Source: Meloidogyne chitwoodi (taxonomy: Eukaryota; Nematoda; Chromadorea; Rhabditida; Meloidogynidae). From it: a stretch of DNA of 64,000 bases. A model generated the notes under the pieces. It was not told where the DNA came from. It was given only the letters and a program-made list of their open reading frames with translations, and did no database searches. The DNA lies in NCBI GenBank assembly GCA_015183035.1, contig JACZZP010000011.1:992001-1056000 (forward strand). Reading direction: 5' to 3'. Positions 57,798-64,000 of this stretch are shown here, piece by piece (position 1 is the stretch's first letter; each line of letters opens with the position of its first letter). The position numbers and the translations under genes are program-made.

Positions 57798-60546
57798 TTA
57801 TAAAATAGGTACAATTTTATTTAAATGACTAAAAACAAAAATTCTGTATGGTTTATTTGTTAAAATACAAATAATTGGATTAAATAAAGGTATTTGATGA
57901 AGAAAAATATTAAAAATATATTGTATATTAAATGAAATTGTATTTATTTCAAATGCTTTGTTACAATCAATATATAACGAAGAAGTACTAATAAAACCAA
58001 ATATAGCCGTTACAATAAAACTAATAAATGGAATAATTGCCTTAATTTAATTTTTATTTTAAATTTTTTAATATTAATAATTTTAATATAAAAGAAAAAA
58101 TTATCTAAAATGTTTAGACTATAGTGTGGATGGATACAATAAGTACATATATCGTCGATATTTTCGAGATATCGGAATATTTTTTGATATATAAGTATTA
58201 ATCGATGCCGCGCTTTAATTTAGATATTTTTAAGAAAAAACTAAATTTTATAATTTTTAGTTTTTGATATTTTTAAACGTTTGTATGAAGATTTAATTTG
58301 ATTTAAAAATAATATATTTTTAGTTACTGAAATAATGGATCTCTGAAACGAACAAATCATTTCGTAGCTTTTGTGTTTTATAAATTTTTTCATTGAATTA
58401 CCTATTAATATTTTCTTTTAATTTAAAATTACCATAATAATTAAATTTTTTGTAATTTGTTTAACATAATTCTTCAATTGAGAATTAGGAAATGCATGAG
58501 TATTAATATATTTAACAATTTTAGTTCCAGTAATAATTATTATACAAAATGGAATTATTGAATAAATTATAGGTATAATTGAAGCAAATAATTTATATAA
58601 AATATTTGTCTATAAATGAAGAAATTGATGTTAATAAATAAATTAATTTATAATTTTATTTTTTAAATAACTTACTTTTATACAAGGATTATATAATTGA
58701 AATAATATTATCAAACTGTTATTATTAACTAAATATTGTTGATTTTCTACAATTTTAAAATCATTATATGGTAAATTAAGTAAAATATAAGTTAAATATA
58801 AAAAAGCCATAAATAAAGCAATAATCATCATTAAAGTATAACGAATTAATCCAATTGTTAAATTACTTAAAATTAATTATAAATTAAAATAAATTAAAAT
58901 AAACTAAACTAATTTATTAATAAAAATCTGTAAATAAATTGAACAGCTAAACCATAAATATTTAAAAAATAAATTAATTCCCAAATAATTAAATGTATGT
59001 ATAAATATATTTTATCATTTCCTAATATATAAATTAAGCCTGTTGGTATTGTATAATATATACTTCCTTCATTATTAAAGATTAGCCGACTTTTGCGGCT
59101 GAGACATTTGCGGCTCAGACACTTGCGGCCCAGACATTTGCGGCTCACCCCTATGTTGACATTTGCGGCCCCGATACTTGCGGCTTAGACATTTGCGGCC
59201 CAGACATTTGCGGAAATCAAGTTGCGGCCCAGACATTTGCAGCTGAGACATTTGCGGCTCGGACACTTGCGGCTTACCCCTATTTTGACATTTGCGGCCC
59301 CGACTTTTGCGGTTCCGAATAAAAATTTAGTTCAAAAAATCAAATTTTGGAATAATTAACTTATAGGATACTTTAATTATCAGAACAAGACGTATATGGT
59401 GTCATTCGAAAGAGCTCCGAAAGCTGAGTCGAACTAGCTGTGGGAAGTCGGTCCGACAATTAGGGACCGAGTGACAGACTCATGAAAATTATAAAGAGAA
59501 AGGGGGACTAAGCACATTTTTGAGGTGAAAATTTCAAATATGTGTATAATAGCTCATTCGAAAGAGCTCTTCGAGACTTATCTAATGAGACCAAAATCGT
59601 CGTGAGTCGTGATTGAACTATTTTGAACAAAGTTATGAAGGATCGAAGTTTACTGGAAACACGCCAAACTTGGACCTATTGGGAGTGTTTTATGACTTCT
59701 TCATTTGGGAGCCCATCTCTGGTTGGCTTTTTGATACATGCGTTATTCTACGGCGCAAATTACAACAAAATAATTAATTAGTGAAAATAATTTAAGTACA
59801 GCCGCGGTAATCACTTTGAAGAGCTTACACCCCCCTATGGTTTTTCGATTTTCAAGGACCTGTACCTTGTTCCAAAGTTGTTTCCGCGGATTAATTTTGT
59901 TTCATTCGACTCAGCTCGAAGAGTTCTTTCGAATGATATATAATTTGGTAGTTTTTAAAAAATCCAGTATTCGACAGGTTTACACTCGTAATTAATTTTT
60001 TATAATAAAAATTTAATTTTTAAATTTTTTGTAAAATTAATTTTATTCGGAACCGCAAAAGTCGGGGCCGCAAATGTCAAAATAGGGGTAAGCCGCAAGT
60101 GTCCGAGCCGCAAATGTCTCAGCCGCAAATGTCTGGGCCGCAACTTGATTTCCGCAAATGTCTGGGCCGCAAATGTCTAAGCCGCAAGTATCGGGGCCGC
60201 AAATGTCAAAATAGGGGTGAGCCGCAAATGTCTGGGCCGCAAGTGTCTGAGCCGCAAATGTCTCAGCCGAAATTGTCGCATCACCATTATTAAATATATA
60301 AACCTTTAATTAAAAATTATATTAAAAAATAAAAATTAATTTTTATTTTACTGATTGTCCAACACTTTGAAAAATTATAAAAATAATATCTAAAAAACAA
60401 TTTTGAATAAGAATACGACTATGATGAAACATTTCTTTAGGTGTTTTGAATAAAATAAGCCAAATTAAAAATAAATTTAAAAATAATCCAAAAATTATAC
60501 AATTCCAATAATCAACTTGGGAAATTATTTCAAATAATAATGTCAT
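57798..60546 (-). pseudogene. Srd/Str-like 7TM chemoreceptor, exon split by a fold-back insertion
   Basis: Nematode serpentine receptor of the Str superfamily. Exon 1 starts MTLLFEIISQVDYWNCIIFG and continues LFLNLFLIWLILFKTPKEMF and HHSRILIQNCFLDIIFII (TM1-2, with the class-typical TPK and LIQNCFLD). After a short intron, exon 2 should read VYIFNNEGSIYYTIPTGLIY (TM3 region), but a 1.2-kb element is inserted in the FNN codons. Later exons read IYRFLLIN, RYTLMMIIALFMAFLYLTYI, IIPIIYSIIPFCIIIITGTK, QLKNYVKQITKNLIIMVIL, AIIPFISFIVTAIFGFISTS and HQIPLFNPIICILTNKPYRI (TM7, PxxNP and YR), with the stop at 57798-57800. Apart from the insertion, frames are open. The allele shown cannot make a normal receptor unless the element is spliced out. 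Confidence 0.72.
59080..60285. mobile_element. 1.2-kb fold-back element, 9-bp target duplication ATTATTAAA
   Basis: Direct flanks ATTATTAAA occur at 59071-59079 and 60286-60294. Inverted arms of about 245 bp (59083-59330 and 60040-60283) consist of tandem ACATTTGCGGC-type words of 12-15 bp, nearly perfect inverses. The centre (59380-59950) contains sequence related to the MITE at 19332-19981, including CATTCGAAAGAGCTC. No transposase. Long tandem-repeat arms and a 9-bp duplication are classic fold-back or MULE features (family knowledge). The terminal word resembles that of the 10.5-kb element (ACTTTTGCGCC). Confidence 0.9.
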
Positions 60547-61566
60547 ATTTAAATTAAATTATTTACATAAAGTATAGACAATAAAATATTTTTTGTCGTT
60601 AAATTAAATAATTTAATATTTAAGTTACGGTTTATTTAAAAAATAAATTTTAAATCGTGAGAATTTTCTTTTCCTTAATAAATAATGGTAAAGTTTTGTT
60701 AACAGTGGGAAAAAAATAAAGTTAGACCCAAAAAGTACATTATTATGATATTTAAAAGTTACTTTTATGTGAAAATAAATAATTTAATTGAGTACATCTA
60801 TACTTTAATAATACCCTATAGATCAACTTTTTTTATTAAAGATTTTATATTTTAAGGAAATAGACTAAATTTATTAAAGTTACTAAAGAAGTCTGCCTCC
60901 CTTCGAGCACGAGCATCCTTATTCTCTGGCAAAAAAAAAAATTAAAATATTTTGAACAATAAGACACACATGAATAAAATATAAACATTCCAAAATCCAT
61001 AAACATATAAAACACCGAACATTAAAAAAACATTCGAAAGCAAAAACTTTTACAAATATTATCAAAATAATTACAACAAAAAACAATGTATTTACAACGA
61101 AACTAATGGACAAAAAGCATTATCAAGGATTTAGTTAAGTTTTAATTTCCATCATTAATTCCAACATTATTTTAACCATTATTTAAAATAAAGCTTAATC
61201 TACTATTAAGTTCAATTTTATTTTCAACTTTATGCCACCACCGCAGAGTTCAGCTAACAGCTATCACCGAAGTCCTCAAATATACTAATAAAAGTATAAA
61301 AAGATATTACAATAAATTAATCTTTGTTTTATATAGAACAAACTAGAAGATTTTTTATCCTCTTGCTAATTACTTAGGAATAGAATATATTTCGCTTTAG
61401 TAAGCAAAAACAACAATAAGAAGCCTAAAAGCAATATAAATAGTCAGTCAGAATTAAAAATATATTTTCTATGTATGTACTTTATTTATTCATCCCCTCA
61501 TTTATATATTCACTCAATGAATTGTTATAGGTAGGGTAATTAAAAATAAAATAAATAAATATACAT

Positions 61567-61601
<35 letters not shown>

Positions 61602-61930
61602 TTTCCTGCTTGCTGATGAAAAACAGTGCATTTCTTTTCCTGATTTTATACCTATGTTTATAATCTCACTATTTTATTGTTATTGTTGGGTATGAGTATG
61701 TAATGTTGAAAGTGTGAGTAACATTTCCAGTTGCCTTAGGCGCGACTTTCACCGGCAGAAATTTTAATCGGTGAATATTTATTTAACATTTTATTTTTAT
61801 TTTAAATAATTGATTTTATAGTTAATTAGATTTTCAATTTAGAAAAACTTTTAGATTTTAAATAAATTTAGTATCTATTAATTTTACATAAATATTAATT
61901 TAATTGTGATAATAATTAAATAGTTAAACT
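60547..61930. other. Intergenic region of about 1.4 kb
   Basis: AT-rich. Contains a TTTA microsatellite at about 61565-61604. A 64-codon hydrophobic frame on minus (60919-61113) looks like chance in T/A-rich DNA. No repeat ends or RNA gene were recognised. Confidence 0.5.
61565..61604. repeat. (TTTA)n microsatellite
   Basis: About ten uninterrupted TTTA units. Confidence 0.95.
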
Positions 61931-64000
61931 ATGAAAATAATTAAATTAATTTTTGTTATATTTATTAAATTAATTGATAAATCATATGAAAATGATGAAA
62001 TTGGATCATCATCTTCTATTTCTTCTTCTCTTAAAATTATTGATATTAATGAACAAGATAGAAAAGGGAATTTAATTTTTGATGGAGAATGTCCAGGTAT
62101 TTAATTCTAACTTTATAAAAAAAGAATTGAATTATAACTGATTTTTGTATCTTATTTTTGATATCCTCACTTTTTAATTAATAATATTTTAAAGAATTAA
62201 TTAATCAAAATAATTACCAAACAAAAACAAATGAATGGTGTCCTGTACAATGCCTTAATGATTTAGACTGTTTAGAAGAACAGCCTAATATTACTACTAA
62301 TAATAAAAATAATCGTTGTTGCCCAAGTGAATGTGGAGGATGGAAATGTATTTCTTTTACAAAAAATTATTTATTTTCTTCCTCTCTTCGTCCACCTGTA
62401 CAAGTACAGCCATTAAAAAATAATTTAAATATTCAACAATTGGGTGATAAAACAGAAAATGAAGATTTTAGTAGAGGACAAAATATTGAAGGTTCTCAGA
62501 ATAATAATATAATTCTATTACGTCCAATTATATCAAATCCTTTGTTAAAATGTGAAATAAAGTGATTTTATTTAATTATTTTTAAATAAATAAAATAAAA
62601 TTAAAGTAATTTAATAAATTAAACAAAAATAATAATCTTTTATTTTAAAAAGATGTTTAAATCCATTATATAAATGTCAGCTTGTAGAATCAAATTGTTT
62701 AACAAATTCTCCTTGTCCTACAATTGCAAAATGTTTTTTAAATTATTTTTTATTTTATTTTATTTTTAAATAAATAAAGGTTTATTAAATCCTTGTCCAA
62801 ATGGTTTACCAATGATTATGAGTAATGGTGTTACTGCCCTCTGTAAATATACAAAACAATGCTTGAATGGATATTGGTGCCATAAGGTTAATATTTTTTA
62901 ATTTATTTTAATTTTCTATTATTATTCCTTTTTAATATAATCTCAATAAAATTGTTTCTTTTATTTTTTTAAAGTAATTATATCAGCTTTTCTTCTTTAA
63001 AAATAAATAAAATAAAAACCTGTAAAGTATTTTTATGGTAAAATTATTTTTATATCTCAAAAATTAATAAATATTTTATTTGTTTAAATATTATTATTAT
63101 TTTTAAATCTATAATTAAAAAATTTATTTTTCTAGATAGGTTATAATGGACTTGGTTTTTGCTGTCCTGAACCAAAAAAATTATCAAAACAAGGTATTTG
63201 CCCGTTCAAAAAATCATTTTCAAATTATAATCTTAATAATAAAAAATGTGAAGCAAAATGTAAAACAGATGAAGATTGTTTTGAAAAAGAAGAAAAATGT
63301 TGTTTTAATGGTTGTGGTTTAAATTGTTTAAAATTAATAGAAGAAAATAATATTAATAATGAAGAATTAAATAATAATGAATTAGTTATTCAAAGACCTT
63401 CACAAGTATTTTATTTTTAATTATTTAAAATGTTTTAGAAGAAAAAATTGAAAGAATTTTTTTAAGATAAAAATTTAATAAATAAGAAATTAATTTAAAT
63501 TTTAGACAAAATATAAAACAAAAATTAAAACAACAAATGAACAACAAGAAAATAATAATAATAATAATAATAAATTAATAATAATAAATGAAGAATTTAA
63601 TAAAAAAATAATAAAAAAGATTGGTAATTGTCCAAAGATTTCTTCAATAAATTTAACAATTTTTGAACAATTATGTAATGAAATAAAAGAAATAAATGAA
63701 AATAATGAATGCAAAGATGGTTGTTAAAAAATATATTTTTTTTAATTTTTTAAATTAAAGATAATGATTGTTATGGATTTCAAAAATGTTGTAGTGATAT
63801 TTGTGGAAATAAATTAATTTGTTTATATCCAGAAAGTGGATTACCTAAATGTCTTTTAATGCAGTTAATAATATATTTTAATTAATTATTATTTTAAATT
63901 ATTTATTTTATTTTTTTAGTATTTCTGCAGAAATTTTTTCAAAATTTTCTGAATATAATAAAATGTTAAAGGTTTTATTAAATTAATAAAATTAGATATA
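61931..64000 (+). CDS. Secreted multi-WAP-domain protein (cut by right edge)
   Basis: The N-terminus MKIIKLIFVIFIKLIDKSYE is a short signal-like hydrophobic stretch. Cysteine-rich exons follow: WCPVQCLNDLDCLEEQ ... RCCPSECGGWKC; RCLNPLYKCQLVESNCLTNS; LLNPCPNGLPMIMSNGVTAL ... CLNGYWCHK; IGYNGLGFCCPEPKKLSKQG; then ICPFKKSF ... KKCEAKCKTDEDCFEKEEKC continuing CFNGCGLNC; and GNCPKISSINLTIFEQLCNE ... NECKDGC / DNDCYGFQKCCSDICGNKLI. The C-x-x-D-x-D-C...KCC-xx-C-GxxC pattern is that of whey-acidic-protein (four-disulfide-core) domains, seen at least three times, with an intervening CPNG...YWCHK...FCCPEP module. Asn-rich linkers separate them. Members often act as protease inhibitors or extracellular matrix proteins, but the function here is unknown. 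Continues beyond 64000. Confidence 0.8.

Noticed and set aside
60919..61113. 64-codon hydrophobic frame on minus
   Set aside because: T/A-rich low-complexity chance frame with no companion exon.

Overview
The window looks like nuclear DNA of a plant-parasitic nematode, most likely a root-knot nematode (Meloidogyne-like); the genus is inferred. The reasons are a strongly AT-rich composition, very short GT-AG introns, nematode-restricted chemoreceptor families (Srt, Srsx and an Srd/Str-like receptor), and housekeeping genes that read like divergent C. elegans orthologues. Multi-exon models were assembled by eye from exon translations, so gene spans include introns.

Layout. 1-5267: two minus-strand serpentine receptors (Srt, cut by the left edge; Srsx) flank one composite repeat unit (981-3813) that contains a 33-bp satellite and a tRNA-like sequence. 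5600-6671: a DNA element with inverted ends. 6793-9891: a minus-strand cluster PCNA, RPAC19, TIM29 with short spacers. 10559-11976: an ABHD10-like hydrolase on plus, convergent with SPT5 on minus (12200-17562). 17563-21260: a gene-free block of nested fold-back and MITE-like elements. 21261-37456: a plus-strand run of TFIIA alpha/beta, MogA/gephyrin-G, DDX54, SSUH2, TXNDC15, an unrecognised coiled-coil protein, V-ATPase subunit C and an unrecognised low-complexity protein. 37796-40277: NADK2 on minus. 40590-51077: a 10.5-kb element. 51617-57146: ATP synthase beta and atlastin on plus. 57798-60546: a receptor gene broken by a fold-back insertion. 61931-64000: a secreted WAP-domain gene cut by the right edge.

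The most striking feature is the mobile DNA. The 10.5-kb element has an 8-bp target duplication, and its ends are inverted arrays of a roughly 12-bp GC-rich word. It carries the C-terminal remnant of a MULE-type transposase and a tRNA-like sequence without an anticodon arm. It also hosts a four-unit head-to-tail array of a composite A+B repeat of about 2 kb: A has a tRNA-like head and a 33-bp satellite, B has GAGCTC-rich and GGCTCAAG-rich arrays. A 1.2-kb fold-back with a related terminal word (59080-60285) interrupts a chemoreceptor exon with a 9-bp duplication. Several MITEs with perfect 8-bp duplications lie in introns of DDX54 and NADK2 and between genes. Together these suggest a family of fold-back (MULE/hAT-like) elements with tandem-repeat termini reshaping a gene-dense region.
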